Positions 24,229 to 33,235 of a stretch of DNA of 64,000 nucleotides are shown in pieces. The notes under the pieces were generated by a model. That model searched no databases. It was not told the DNA's origin and saw only the letters and a program-made list of their open reading frames with translations. Origin of the DNA: Dyadobacter pollutisoli (GTDB taxonomy: Bacteria; Bacteroidota; Bacteroidia; Cytophagales; Spirosomataceae). The stretch spans positions 7,414,501-7,478,500 of the forward strand of contig NZ_CP112998.1 in the NCBI RefSeq assembly GCF_026625565.1. The letters are read 5' to 3'. Position 1 is the stretch's first letter; each line of letters starts with the position of its first letter. The translations under genes and the position numbers were made by a program.

Positions 24229-26724
24229 CTATTGTTGAGGTATTTTTAGTTTTTGTCCAACCATAACACTATTGCCAGACATATTGTTTAACCTTTTAAT
24301 GTCTTCCACATTGGTGTGGTAAGTTTGGGAAATGCGGAACAGCGTTTCACCAGGTGCTACCACGTGGGTTTGGGCTCCCGCAGATATATTTTGGTTCACA
24401 GCTTCGGAGGCAGAACTCTCGCCATCGCCAGCTTTTCTTACCCGCAGGCGCTGTCCCGATTTCAACCGGTCGGAATCATCGAGATTATTCAATGCCAAAA
24501 GGTCTTTAATGGTCAGCCCGTATGCCTTTGAAATACTGTAATAAGTTTGTCCACCTTGTACCACGTGAAATTCATTTCCCTGGTTGGCGGTGTTCCTGAT
24601 TTCCTGTTTAATTTCCTCAGGAGTTTTAAATGTCGCGGCAGGTTCAGCGCGGCTAACTTCGATCTTTTCCGGCACCACTTTCTCTTTTACAGCCACCGGT
24701 TCAGCTGCAACAGCTGCATTTTCAGTTTTGCTTACCAACAGTTTCTGACCTGTAACAAGCCTGTTTTGGCCTTTCCTGTCATTGAGGGTTAATAATTCAC
24801 GCAATGTGAGGTTGTACTTACTGGCAATACTGTAATAAGTTTCTCCTGACTGAACGGTGTGGTAACTTGGTTGTCCACTACTGGTCGCCACCTTTGTTGC
24901 TTCTGGTTTTGAAGCAGCTTCTCTGGCAGCCCTCTCTTCAGCAGCAGCTCTTTGCCGGGCATATACCGACGTCGGAGCGGTCGTCCTGGTGTCATTGGGT
25001 GTAATCACTTTCGAAGGCGTGGTCGACTTCGCTGCATTATTCTCATCAGTTGATTTGAAGGAAGCATCAGCGTTATCCTGGGTGATGATGACTACGCGAT
25101 CGTCTGCTTCCGGTCTAGCAGCGGAAGTTCTAGTCGGGGCTGTTTCACTCGGTTTAGGAACAGCAGCGGTGGCTACCGGAGCCTTTGTTACGGGAGCAGC
25201 TGGCTCAGTGACGACTGTTTCGCTGGCAGTGCCAGTGTCACTTTTTTCAACCAGTACAGGGGTATATTTTTTTCTGCCAGACGGTTTGTCGGGAATAGTG
25301 TTAGCGGTAGTCTGTGAAGTTGCAGGCGCTTTTTCGGCAGCGGCGATTGGAGCATCCTGTGTAGCTGGTACCGGCGCTGGCTGCGGCGGAGCGATGATTT
25401 CAACAGGCTGTCTTCTGGGTCTCTTTTTGGTCAGGAACAATACTTGTCCCGTCTGAATGGGGTAGTTGCGGCTTGTTGTCCGGTTATATTTCAATAAGCT
25501 AACCAGCCGAAGGCCATATTGCTGGGATACGCTGTGCCAGGTGTCGCCCGGACGTGCGGTGTGAAAAGGTGTTGCAGCTTTTTTGTGCTTGCGCGACAGA
25601 TAGTATACTTTACCCGGAATAAGGGGCATTTCTGCAAGCATATCATTGTAACGCATAAATTTCGGGGCCTTCATGTTCCCTTCCCTGGCTAGCGTCTTCG
25701 GTTTGTCACCCGCACGGGCTTCCACACCGGGCAGACCATTGATTTCATATAAATCAGGGCCATTGGGCTCTTTTGACTTGTATGCAGATTTTTTCAGGAC
25801 AGGAAATCCGGTGTCTTCATATACCGACGCAACAGCGGTCTGGCGTGGCGGTAATGATAATTTTTCGCGTACTGATGCTACCTGATTTACTGGTACAGGT
25901 AACGTAATGAGGTATTCGCGGTCGGTAGGTACCTTATCGTCGTTGAGCCACTTGTTATAGCTTTTAAGTTCTGCCGAAGCAATACCCAGAGATGCCGAAA
26001 TTTCGTCAAAGCTCTGTCCCTTCCCATAATCCGATTCCATCAGGATCAGGGCATTGTTGGTTTTGTATCTCTCGATTCCAGCTTCCAGAGCTATTTTGTG
26101 CGCAAAAAACCGCAGCATGTAGCGGTCCGTTTTGCCGTTGAGCGTCACTTCGCGAGCGTATGCCCAGCTAGCCGGAACCACTTTTTTTACCCCCCCTGCA
26201 CCCTGATAGTAGGAGTATAGCGTAGTAACCCAGTTATTGAACTGCTGATTGTTCTTTTTCAGGTACCAGGCTGCTGCGTGTGTGGAAGAACTGATATTTT
26301 TTCGTTCATCCACATCACCATCAACGCGAAGGTTTAGTTCACGCGCAGTTTCTGGTTTGAACTGCCAGTAACCGACTGCATTGGAAGAAGACACCACATC
26401 GGGACGGAACGAACTTTCCTGAACGGCGAGGTACTTGAAATCAATGGGAACCTCTTCATCCATTAAGATACCTTCCACAATTGGAAAATGGAGAATGGCG
26501 CGGTCCATTTTCTCTTCCCAAAACTTCTTATTAGACATCAGGCTTTTTACATCTGTTTCAATAATATCCTGTGCGCTTCTATCGAACTTAACCGTAATTC
26601 CTCCGAAAGATACACTTGCAGGGATTTCGGGATAACTCTGAGCGATGGCATGATTACCTGCGAAAAGCAGTAGCATACATGCAACTTTGATATAATTGAT
26701 GTTTTTAATGAAAGTCCTGGCCAT
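24229..26724 (-). CDS. Lytic transglycosylase with four LysM domains (MltD-like)
   Basis: An 831-residue exported murein hydrolase that cleaves glycan strands with 1,6-anhydro product formation. The signal peptide ends ~28. The SLT catalytic domain (~70-215) has Glu104 in AVQESSFRPD and GYWQFKPETAREL. The first LysM lies at ~387-433 (TARPGDTWHSVSQQYG). A long Ala/Pro/Thr-rich linker follows (~435-620), then three LysM repeats at ~624-670, ~718-765 and ~785-831 (e.g. VVAPGETLFRISQTY). LysM modules bind GlcNAc-containing peptidoglycan. It resembles MltD, but the linker and LysM number are those of Bacteroidota versions. Confidence 0.93.
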   Translation of the reverse strand: MARTFIKNINYIKVACMLLLFAGNHAIAQSYPEIPASVSFGGITVKFDRSAQDIIETDVKSLMSNKKFWEEKMDRAILHFPIVEGILMDEEVPIDFKYLAVQESSFRPDVVSSSNAVGYWQFKPETARELNLRVDGDVDERKNISSSTHAAAWYLKKNNQQFNNWVTTLYSYYQGAGGVKKVVPASWAYAREVTLNGKTDRYMLRFFAHKIALEAGIERYKTNNALILMESDYGKGQSFDEISASLGIASAELKSYNKWLNDDKVPTDREYLITLPVPVNQVASVREKLSLPPRQTAVASVYEDTGFPVLKKSAYKSKEPNGPDLYEINGLPGVEARAGDKPKTLAREGNMKAPKFMRYNDMLAEMPLIPGKVYYLSRKHKKAATPFHTARPGDTWHSVSQQYGLRLVSLLKYNRTTSRNYPIQTGQVLFLTKKRPRRQPVEIIAPPQPAPVPATQDAPIAAAEKAPATSQTTANTIPDKPSGRKKYTPVLVEKSDTGTASETVVTEPAAPVTKAPVATAAVPKPSETAPTRTSAARPEADDRVVIITQDNADASFKSTDENNAAKSTTPSKVITPNDTRTTAPTSVYARQRAAAEERAAREAASKPEATKVATSSGQPSYHTVQSGETYYSIASKYNLTLRELLTLNDRKGQNRLVTGQKLLVSKTENAAVAAEPVAVKEKVVPEKIEVSRAEPAATFKTPEEIKQEIRNTANQGNEFHVVQGGQTYYSISKAYGLTIKDLLALNNLDDSDRLKSGQRLRVRKAGDGESSASEAVNQNISAGAQTHVVAPGETLFRISQTYHTNVEDIKRLNNMSGNSVMVGQKLKIPQQ

Positions 26725-26757
26725 AAATTAAAATGCTTGGCTTAAAGATTAGTGTAT

Positions 26758-27402
26758 TTATAGTTTTTGAAGGATCATCAACCCATCCCGGATAGGAAGC
26801 AAAATATTGGAAACACGGCTGTCTTCGTGAACCATACGGTTGAAATCCAGTAATGCCTGGGTGTCCTTATCAATTTTTGTTTGCTCGGACTGAATAACTT
26901 TACCGCTCCATAGCACATTGTCGGCGATCAGGAATCCACCGGGCCTCACCTTTTCAAGACAAAGGTTAAAATAAGAAGAATAATTTATTTTATCTGCATC
27001 AATAAAGACCAGATCGAAGGTATCGCTGAGCGTCGGCACAATGTCGAGCGCAACTCCAATGCGATAGTCGATAGAATCTTCAAACGGAGAACGCTTAAAA
27101 AAGTTGCGGGTGAAAGTTTCCAGCTCCTCATTAATATCAATGGTAATGAGCTTTCCGCCGGGCTTCAATCCTTCGCAAAGACAGATCGCGGAATATCCGG
27201 TATAAGTACCGATTTCCAGAATGCGCTCAGGACGGATCATTCTGGAAATCATAGATAAAAACCTTCCTTGCAGATGCCCGGACAACATACGGGGGTTGAG
27301 AATGTTGGCGTGGGTCTCCCGGTTCAAAGACTTTAGCAACTCACTCTCATTTTCCGTGTGCAGCACGGAATACTCCTCAATTTCCTCTGCCAAAAACTTC
27401 AT
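26758..27402 (-). CDS. Class I SAM-dependent O-methyltransferase
   Basis: A 214-residue cytosolic methyltransferase of the catechol/caffeoyl-CoA O-methyltransferase type. SAM-binding motif I is ILEIGTYTGYSAICL. Motif II is LITIDINEE, and FDLVFIDADKINYSSYF followed by IADNVLWSGKV supplies the acidic metal-binding residues of the family. Substrate unknown. The frame opens at a TTG (27432); MKFLAEEIEEYS at 27402 is the better start. It lies 33 nt upstream of the lytic transglycosylase gene. Confidence 0.9.
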   Translation of the reverse strand: MKFLAEEIEEYSVLHTENESELLKSLNRETHANILNPRMLSGHLQGRFLSMISRMIRPERILEIGTYTGYSAICLCEGLKPGGKLITIDINEELETFTRNFFKRSPFEDSIDYRIGVALDIVPTLSDTFDLVFIDADKINYSSYFNLCLEKVRPGGFLIADNVLWSGKVIQSEQTKIDKDTQALLDFNRMVHEDSRVSNILLPIRDGLMILQKL

Positions 27403-27449
27403 TTTTAACTGTATTCTGTAAAAGTATAGCAATGTTGATTTTAATGAAA

Positions 27450-28316
27450 TCAGCCGTTTGCTACGATGCGTTCAAGATAAGTTCCGTAGCCGCTTTTAAC
27501 CAGCGGTTTGGCGATTTCACTTAGTTGTACTGCATCAATAAAGCCCATTCGGTAGGCAATCTCCTCAATGCAGCCGACCTTTAGGCCCTGCCGCTCTTCA
27601 ATCACCTGAACAAATTGCCCGGCTTGCATCAGCGACTGGAAAGTGCCGGTATCGAGCCAGGCAGTACCACGGTTCAAGACGCCTACTTTCAGCTTGCCGC
27701 GTTCGAGATAAACACGGTTTACGTCTGTGATTTCAAGTTCGCCGCGGGGTGATGGGGGAATGGTTTTGGCAATTTCCACCACATCATTGTCATAGAAATA
27801 TAAGCCTGGTACCGCGTAGTTGGACTTCGGGGACTCAGGTTTTTCTTCTATCGACAGCACATTGTTCGCCTTATCGAACTCTACTACGCCGTAGCGCTCA
27901 GGATCGTGTACCTGGTATGCGAAAATAACGCCGCCGTCAGGATCATTATTGGATTGTAACAAAAGCGACAAACCTGACCCGTAAAAAATATTGTCACCCA
28001 GGATCAATGCAACTTTATCATTTCCAATGAATTCTTCACCGATGATAAAAGCCTGCGCCAGTCCGTCCGGGCTTGGTTGTACGGCATAGGTGAATGTACA
28101 GCCCAGCCTGCTTCCGTCGCCCAGCAGCTTTTCAAAATGCGGGAGATCGTGGGGTGTTGAAATAATCAATATCTCACGGATTCCCGCCAGCATCAGGATG
28201 GATAACGGGTAATATATCATTGGCTTGTCATAAACAGGCATAAGCTGTTTACTCACTGCCAATGTCAATGGATGCAATCTTGTTCCGGAACCGCCGGCCA
28301 GAATAATACCTTTCAT
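27450..28316 (-). CDS. rfbA: Glucose-1-phosphate thymidylyltransferase
   Basis: RfbA (RmlA) makes dTDP-glucose from glucose-1-phosphate and dTTP. The nucleotide-binding motif is LAGGSGTRLHPLT and the activating lysine region is SKQLMPVYDKPMIYYPLS. ILGDNIFYG and EEKPESPKSNYAV are also typical. At 288 residues it has normal length. It lies 93 nt downstream of rfbB, with a 14-bp tandem repeat in the gap. Confidence 0.96.
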   Translation of the reverse strand: MKGIILAGGSGTRLHPLTLAVSKQLMPVYDKPMIYYPLSILMLAGIREILIISTPHDLPHFEKLLGDGSRLGCTFTYAVQPSPDGLAQAFIIGEEFIGNDKVALILGDNIFYGSGLSLLLQSNNDPDGGVIFAYQVHDPERYGVVEFDKANNVLSIEEKPESPKSNYAVPGLYFYDNDVVEIAKTIPPSPRGELEITDVNRVYLERGKLKVGVLNRGTAWLDTGTFQSLMQAGQFVQVIEERQGLKVGCIEEIAYRMGFIDAVQLSEIAKPLVKSGYGTYLERIVANG

Positions 28317-28350
28317 AATAGGAATCTCAAATTAAAGTAGCATTGACTGC

Positions 28351-28409
28351 GGACTACGCGTCCCGGACTGCGCGTCCCGGACTGCGCGTCCCGAACTGCG
28401 CGTCCCGGA
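28351..28409. repeat. 14-bp tandem repeat between rfbB and rfbA
   Basis: Four consecutive 14-bp units (GGACTGCGCGTCCC and variants ACTACGCG and GAACTG), followed by a degraded fifth that runs into the rfbB stop codon. Each unit contains a small inverted pair (GGAC...GTCC), so single units can form hairpins in the mRNA. Confidence 0.85.
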
Positions 28410-29465
28410 CTACCTGTCGGAATACATTTCGTTGTAATATTTTTGATAAGCTCCCGAGGTGACATTGTTCAGCCACTCTTCATTGTTCAGGTACCAGTCA
28501 ACAGTTCTTTCCAATCCCTCTGCAAACTGCAGCGAAGGTTTCCAGCCCAATTCGTCCGAAAGTTTTGTCGCATCGATCGCGTAACGAAGGTCGTGTCCTG
28601 CACGGTCAGTTACATAGGTAATCAGCTTTTCAGTTTCTCCCTGCTCACGGCCCAGTTTTCTGTCCATAATGCTGCAAAGTAACAGTACCAGATCAAGGTT
28701 TTTCCATTCGTTGTGGCCGCCAATGTTGTAAGTTTCACCGTTGGCACCTTTGTGAAAAATCACGTCAATGGCAATGGCATGGTCTTCCACAAACAACCAG
28801 TCGCGGATATTTTCGCCTTTTCCATAAACAGGAAGTGGTTTTTTCTGCATGATGTTGTGAATCATCAGCGGGATCAGCTTTTCCGGGAAATGGTTGGGGC
28901 CATAGTTATTGGAGCAATTAGAAATAACTACCGGCAGTTTGTAAGTGTTTTGGTAAGCCCTCACAAAGTGGTCCGAAGATGCTTTGGAGGCAGAATAAGG
29001 CGACCTTGGGTCATACTTGGTAGTTTCCACAAAGAATGTTCCCGGATCGTGCAGTTCTCCGTATACTTCGTCGGTCGATACATGGTAAAAACGACGATCA
29101 GTGAAGTCGCCTTTCCAGGCGGCTTTCGCTGCATTAAGCAAATTAACCGTTCCAACTACATTCGTCATTACAAATGACATCGGGTCGGTAATCGAGCGGT
29201 CGACGTGACTTTCGGCTGCCAGGTGAATGATTCCGTGGAAATTGTTTTCACCGATCAGCTTATCGATAAATGCGGCGTCGACAATGTCCCCTTTTACAAA
29301 AGTATAGTTGGGTGCATTCTCTATATCACGCAGGTTTTCAAGGTTTCCTGCGTAAGTAAGCGCATCCAGGTTATAGATATGGTATTCCGGGTGAAAGTTC
29401 ACAAACCGGCGCACCACATGCGATCCGATAAAACCTGCACCGCCTGTTATTAAGATTTTTTTCAT
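28410..29465 (-). CDS. rfbB: dTDP-glucose 4,6-dehydratase
   Basis: RfbB (RmlB) converts dTDP-glucose to dTDP-4-keto-6-deoxyglucose, the branch point to rhamnose and other deoxysugars. The NAD-binding motif is ITGGAGFIGSHVV; the active site has STDEVYGEL and YSASKASSDH (YxxxK); NCSNNYGPNHFPEKLIPL follows. 351 residues is typical. The start codon overlaps the galE stop (ATGA), so the two genes are translationally coupled. Confidence 0.97.
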   Translation of the reverse strand: MKKILITGGAGFIGSHVVRRFVNFHPEYHIYNLDALTYAGNLENLRDIENAPNYTFVKGDIVDAAFIDKLIGENNFHGIIHLAAESHVDRSITDPMSFVMTNVVGTVNLLNAAKAAWKGDFTDRRFYHVSTDEVYGELHDPGTFFVETTKYDPRSPYSASKASSDHFVRAYQNTYKLPVVISNCSNNYGPNHFPEKLIPLMIHNIMQKKPLPVYGKGENIRDWLFVEDHAIAIDVIFHKGANGETYNIGGHNEWKNLDLVLLLCSIMDRKLGREQGETEKLITYVTDRAGHDLRYAIDATKLSDELGWKPSLQFAEGLERTVDWYLNNEEWLNNVTSGAYQKYYNEMYSDR

Positions 29466-30481
29466 TTTTCAGGTGTGATTTTTAATTGCCAGTTCCACGC
29501 ATCGCGAAGCGCATCAGCCATGGATTTTTCGGCATGCCATTTCATAACGTTGTTCACTTTATCAGACTGTGCGTAAATTTTCTCTACATCACCCGCACGA
29601 CGTGGCCCAATGGTATAGTTTAGTTTTACGCCATTTACTTCTTCGAATGTCTTAATCAGTTCCAAAACCGTGTAGCCTTCGCCGGTTCCGACATTAAAGA
29701 CATCGTAATAGTCGGCGTCTGTTTGTTCATCCAGCAGCCCAAGTGCTTTCACGTGAGCCTTAGCAAGGTCTACTACATGTATGAAATCGCGGATACAGGT
29801 GCCGTCAGGTGTGTCATAGTCGCTTCCGAATACGGTCAGTGATTTGCGCAGGCCTGCGGCCGTTTGCGTAATGAATGGTACCAGGTTACTTGGGACTCCA
29901 TTGGGCAGCTCGCCGATCAATGAAGTTTCGTGCGCCCCGATTGGGTTGAAATACCGGAGACAAATGGCTTTGATACCCGGAGCGGAATGAACGTGGTCCC
30001 GGATAATGTCCTCGGCAATAGCTTTGGTGTTACCATAAGGGGAATTGGCAGGAAGACGCGGTGTGTTTTCGGTTACCGGCAGTTCAGTAGGTTGGCCGTA
30101 AACTGTGCAAGAGGAGGAGAAAACAAATTTATCTACATTAAACTCTTTCATTGCCCTCAACAATACCAGGAGCGAAATGAGGTTATTCTCATAGTAATTC
30201 AAAGGCTTTTCAACGGATTCACCCACAGCTTTGTAAGCAGCAAAGTGAATGACACCATCGAATTTCTCTTTTGCAAACAATGCCCTTATTTGCTCAGCGT
30301 TGTTGCAGTCGATCTGATAGAAAGGGAAATCCTTTCCTGTAATTTCTTTAATCCCTTCCAGAACGTCCAGGTTCGAATTGTAAAGATTGTCAACAATGAC
30401 GGGTTCAAATCCTGCTTTATCCAGTTCAACAACAGTATGAGAACCTATAAACCCAGCTCCTCCGGTAACGAGAATTTTCAT
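29462..30481 (-). CDS. galE: UDP-glucose 4-epimerase
   Basis: GalE interconverts UDP-glucose and UDP-galactose using bound NAD. The extended short-chain dehydrogenase features are clear: VTGGAGFIGSHTVVEL at the N-terminus, FSSSCTVYGQP, SPYGNTKAIAEDI with the catalytic YxxxK, and NPIGAHETSLIGE. 339 residues is standard. It is the first gene of galE-rfbB-rfbA, which supplies sugar nucleotides for surface polysaccharide. Confidence 0.96.
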   Translation of the reverse strand: MKILVTGGAGFIGSHTVVELDKAGFEPVIVDNLYNSNLDVLEGIKEITGKDFPFYQIDCNNAEQIRALFAKEKFDGVIHFAAYKAVGESVEKPLNYYENNLISLLVLLRAMKEFNVDKFVFSSSCTVYGQPTELPVTENTPRLPANSPYGNTKAIAEDIIRDHVHSAPGIKAICLRYFNPIGAHETSLIGELPNGVPSNLVPFITQTAAGLRKSLTVFGSDYDTPDGTCIRDFIHVVDLAKAHVKALGLLDEQTDADYYDVFNVGTGEGYTVLELIKTFEEVNGVKLNYTIGPRRAGDVEKIYAQSDKVNNVMKWHAEKSMADALRDAWNWQLKITPEK

Positions 30482-30693
30482 GCGCTATAATCTAGATTTT
30501 TAAAAAAATGTGGTACAGATGAAATTGAAAAACGGGATCAGATATGCAATAAAACGGAATTTTCGACAGAGTTACAATTGATTTATATCCATTTAGGCTG
30601 CATTTTTTTCCGGGCAAAAGTAGAAAATTTGATGTCCATAAAAAAAAAATGTTTTTATTTATCCGTTGGTTGTTAAATGCAGATTTGAGGAAA

Positions 30694-31539
30694 ATGAACC
30701 AGAGAGAAATTAAAGCACTGATATCCTTGCTTGATGACGAAGATCATGAAGTAAGCCAGCATGTTGAGGGTAAAATCCTGTCATTAGGAGGCAATGTAAT
30801 ACCTTTTCTGGAAACAGAATGGGAAGAAAGCTTTAACCCGATCGTACAACGAAAAATAGAAGAACTGATCCACGAGCTTCAATTGAGTATCATGATTGAG
30901 CGTTTACAATCATGGAAAAACGGAGGCGGGCTGGATTTGCTGGAAGGGATGTGGATCATTTCGACCTATCATTATCCGGATCTTTCAATGGAGAAACTGA
31001 AAACGACCATTGAACAGCTTTACTACGATATCTGGATCCAGTTTCAGGAGGAAATGAATGCGGTGGATCAGATCAAACGCATTAATAGTATCTTTTTTGG
31101 GGTGATGAATTTTGCGGCCAATACCAAAAACTTCCACTCTCCTTCCAATTCCATGATCAATGTGGTGCTGGAAAGCCGCAGAGGAAACCCGATCACGCTT
31201 TGTGTTATCTATTTGCTGATTGCCCGAAAGCTGGGTCTGCCGGTGTATGGCGTCAATCTCCCCAATCTGTTTGTACTGACTTACAAGAGTGACAAGACGC
31301 AGTTTTATATCAATGTATTCAACCGCGGGATTATATTCTCCAAGACCGACATTGACCATTACATTGCTCAGCTAAACATTAAGTCCAAAGAGATATTCTA
31401 TCAGCCCTGCACGAACCTCGAAATCGTGCAGCGTGTACTTCGGAACCTTATTTTATCTTACGAAAAAACGAGCGAGCAGGATAAGATCAAGGAAATTGAA
31501 AAGATATTGAAGTCGACGATCGACGATATCATCGAATAG
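30694..31539 (+). CDS. Transglutaminase-like protein, SirB1-type
   Basis: A 281-residue cytosolic protein whose central part matches the SirB1-type transglutaminase-like fold (ESRRGNPITLCVIYLLIARK, GLPVYGVNLPNLFVLTY). The N-terminal ~80 residues are helical and HEAT-like. In typical relatives a PGHF motif supplies the histidine; here PNLF is found, so the Cys-His dyad looks incomplete. The frame starts at an ATG after a poly-A run (30649), but the second ATG at 30694 (MNQREIKALISLLDD) looks more natural. Function unknown. It abuts the convergent PPTase gene with no gap. Confidence 0.75.
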   Translation: MNQREIKALISLLDDEDHEVSQHVEGKILSLGGNVIPFLETEWEESFNPIVQRKIEELIHELQLSIMIERLQSWKNGGGLDLLEGMWIISTYHYPDLSMEKLKTTIEQLYYDIWIQFQEEMNAVDQIKRINSIFFGVMNFAANTKNFHSPSNSMINVVLESRRGNPITLCVIYLLIARKLGLPVYGVNLPNLFVLTYKSDKTQFYINVFNRGIIFSKTDIDHYIAQLNIKSKEIFYQPCTNLEIVQRVLRNLILSYEKTSEQDKIKEIEKILKSTIDDIIE

Positions 31540-32169
31540 CTATAATGCAATGGCGAGGCAGTGCTCGCCAAACCACCTGACATAAATATCGGAGCTTACT
31601 ATCAGCTCTTCGTCGGTTAACCTCCCTTTGAGAATCACGGAATTTGCGTCAAAAGGTTCTATATAGATAGCGTCTTTGAAGCTGATCTTCTTTTTGCCAT
31701 GCAGTTTGTACAAGGCCTCTTTCGCACACCAGTACATACTAAGTAATGGCAGCTCGTTGCCGGCGTGGGTAAATTCGGGAGCGGAAAGGTACTTCTTGGA
31801 AGTTCTCTGAAGTTTTTCGTCGCTTTTCTCCATATCAATACCGACAGCGGCATAAGGATTGATCGCCACGGCGACATATTCAAATGTATGGGTAATGGAA
31901 ATGTGCGAATCGTTATTGATCAGGAACGCTTTCCCGTGTTCGTCTTTGTGGGTACCAAGGTATGCTATGCCAAATTGCTCGGCAAGGGTTTTAACGAGCA
32001 GCCTGCTTGCGAGCCACTCCCGCACTTTCTGGGGATGAGATATGCTTTGTAGTTCCTCGGCATTGTAACCGTGGCCAAGGTTGTTTCTGAGCTCGGTTTC
32101 GGTTTCCGTTAATTTCCAAAGCAGTAATGTACTGGTCTCCTCAATCATTTCCGAATGAACGAGCGGCAT
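31540..32169 (-). CDS. 4'-phosphopantetheinyl transferase
   Basis: This enzyme attaches the phosphopantetheine arm of CoA to a carrier protein. The 209-residue Sfp-like protein has AVGIDMEKSDEK (metal-binding Asp and Glu) and MYWCAKEALYKLHGKK, with the WxxKEAxxK motif. SITHTFEYVAVAI is the third family landmark. It could be the holo-ACP synthase of fatty acid synthesis in this organism or serve a secondary-metabolite carrier; nothing adjacent decides this. Divergent from the WD40 gene. Confidence 0.92.
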   Translation of the reverse strand: MPLVHSEMIEETSTLLLWKLTETETELRNNLGHGYNAEELQSISHPQKVREWLASRLLVKTLAEQFGIAYLGTHKDEHGKAFLINNDSHISITHTFEYVAVAINPYAAVGIDMEKSDEKLQRTSKKYLSAPEFTHAGNELPLLSMYWCAKEALYKLHGKKKISFKDAIYIEPFDANSVILKGRLTDEELIVSSDIYVRWFGEHCLAIAL

Positions 32170-32228
32170 AATAATTCTGTTTACAATCTTTATTTTTGAC
32201 CCTCAACTTCTGTTACAAAATTAATAGG

Positions 32229-33131
32229 ATGAATATTCGCAAAGTAGATACTTTTTCCGGTCATAGAGACAGTGTTTATACAATTATTTCTGATCATACT
32301 GCTCATGGTTTTTACTCTGCGGGAGGTGATGGTTTCGTAATCCACTGGGATTTGAACAAGCCTGATCTCGGAAAACTGGTAGCCAGGGTTGGGGTTTCTG
32401 TTTATGCCATGGCACTCAATAAAGCTGACAATTCGCTCTGGATTGGCCAAAATTATGAGGGGATTCAGGTACTGGACAGCGTGAATAACCGGATTGATAA
32501 AACCTCCAAAATCACAACAGCAGCTATTTTCGACATTCAGATTGTTGGCGAAAAAGCATTAATCGCATTAGGCGACGGCGTAGTAGTAGTGATGGACATT
32601 CCTTCGTTTTCGGTTCAAAAGCACATTAAGGTATCGTCGAAAAGCATACGTACTATCGCGGTGAACCCTTACACCAATGAATTCGCTGTGGGAGACAGTG
32701 AATGGAACGTCAATATTTTTGATATGGATGGTTTTTCATTAAAAAAGACGATCCAGTCACATTCAAACTCCGTCTTTTCCGTTAAGTACTCACCGGACGG
32801 GAAATATCTGTTCAGCACCGGCCGGGATGCGCACCTGAAAATCTGGGACGTAAACGACGCCTACGGAATGGTAATGGACATACCCGCGCATTTGTACGCG
32901 ATCAACGACATTAGTTTCAGTCCGGACCGGACATTGTTCGCGACCTGCAGCATGGATAAATCCGTAAAAGTCTGGGATGCAGGGACGTTTAAACTCAAAA
33001 AAATCATCGACCGCGCACGTCACGCGGGGCATGGAACATCGGTCAATAAACTGCTGTGGACGACCTTCGAAAACCAGCTGATTTCGTGCAGTGACGACCG
33101 TACAGTTTCGATTTGGGAGGTCACCGAATAG
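32229..33131 (+). CDS. WD40 repeat protein
   Basis: A ~300-residue cytosolic beta-propeller with about seven WD40 blades. Recognisable ones are FSGHRDSVYTII... VIHWDL near the N-terminus, SHSNSVFSVKYSPDGKYLFS... LKIWDV, PAHLYAINDISFSPDRTLFA... VKVWDA, and the final TVSIWEV. Such proteins scaffold complexes; nothing indicates a specific partner. The frame opens at 32196; the ATG at 32229 (MNIRKVDTFSGH) begins the first blade. A TATTTTTG at 32191-32198 is a possible -7 box. Confidence 0.9.
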   Translation: MNIRKVDTFSGHRDSVYTIISDHTAHGFYSAGGDGFVIHWDLNKPDLGKLVARVGVSVYAMALNKADNSLWIGQNYEGIQVLDSVNNRIDKTSKITTAAIFDIQIVGEKALIALGDGVVVVMDIPSFSVQKHIKVSSKSIRTIAVNPYTNEFAVGDSEWNVNIFDMDGFSLKKTIQSHSNSVFSVKYSPDGKYLFSTGRDAHLKIWDVNDAYGMVMDIPAHLYAINDISFSPDRTLFATCSMDKSVKVWDAGTFKLKKIIDRARHAGHGTSVNKLLWTTFENQLISCSDDRTVSIWEVTE

Positions 33132-33235
33132 AGTACTTATAATATGGTAATATTGGTAAATACTTTGAAAAATGATTCATATATCTTTAACTTACACGAC
33201 CGTTTTTATATAAGTAACAAAGCATTGAATGCATC

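Noticed and set aside
24989..25456. 155-residue plus-strand ORF opposite the lytic transglycosylase
   Set aside because: It lies on the low-complexity Ala/Pro/Thr linker of the real gene; its Ala/Gly/Val composition is an antisense shadow.
28351..28409. CRISPR-like reading of the 14-bp repeats
   Set aside because: The units are contiguous, with no spacers between them.
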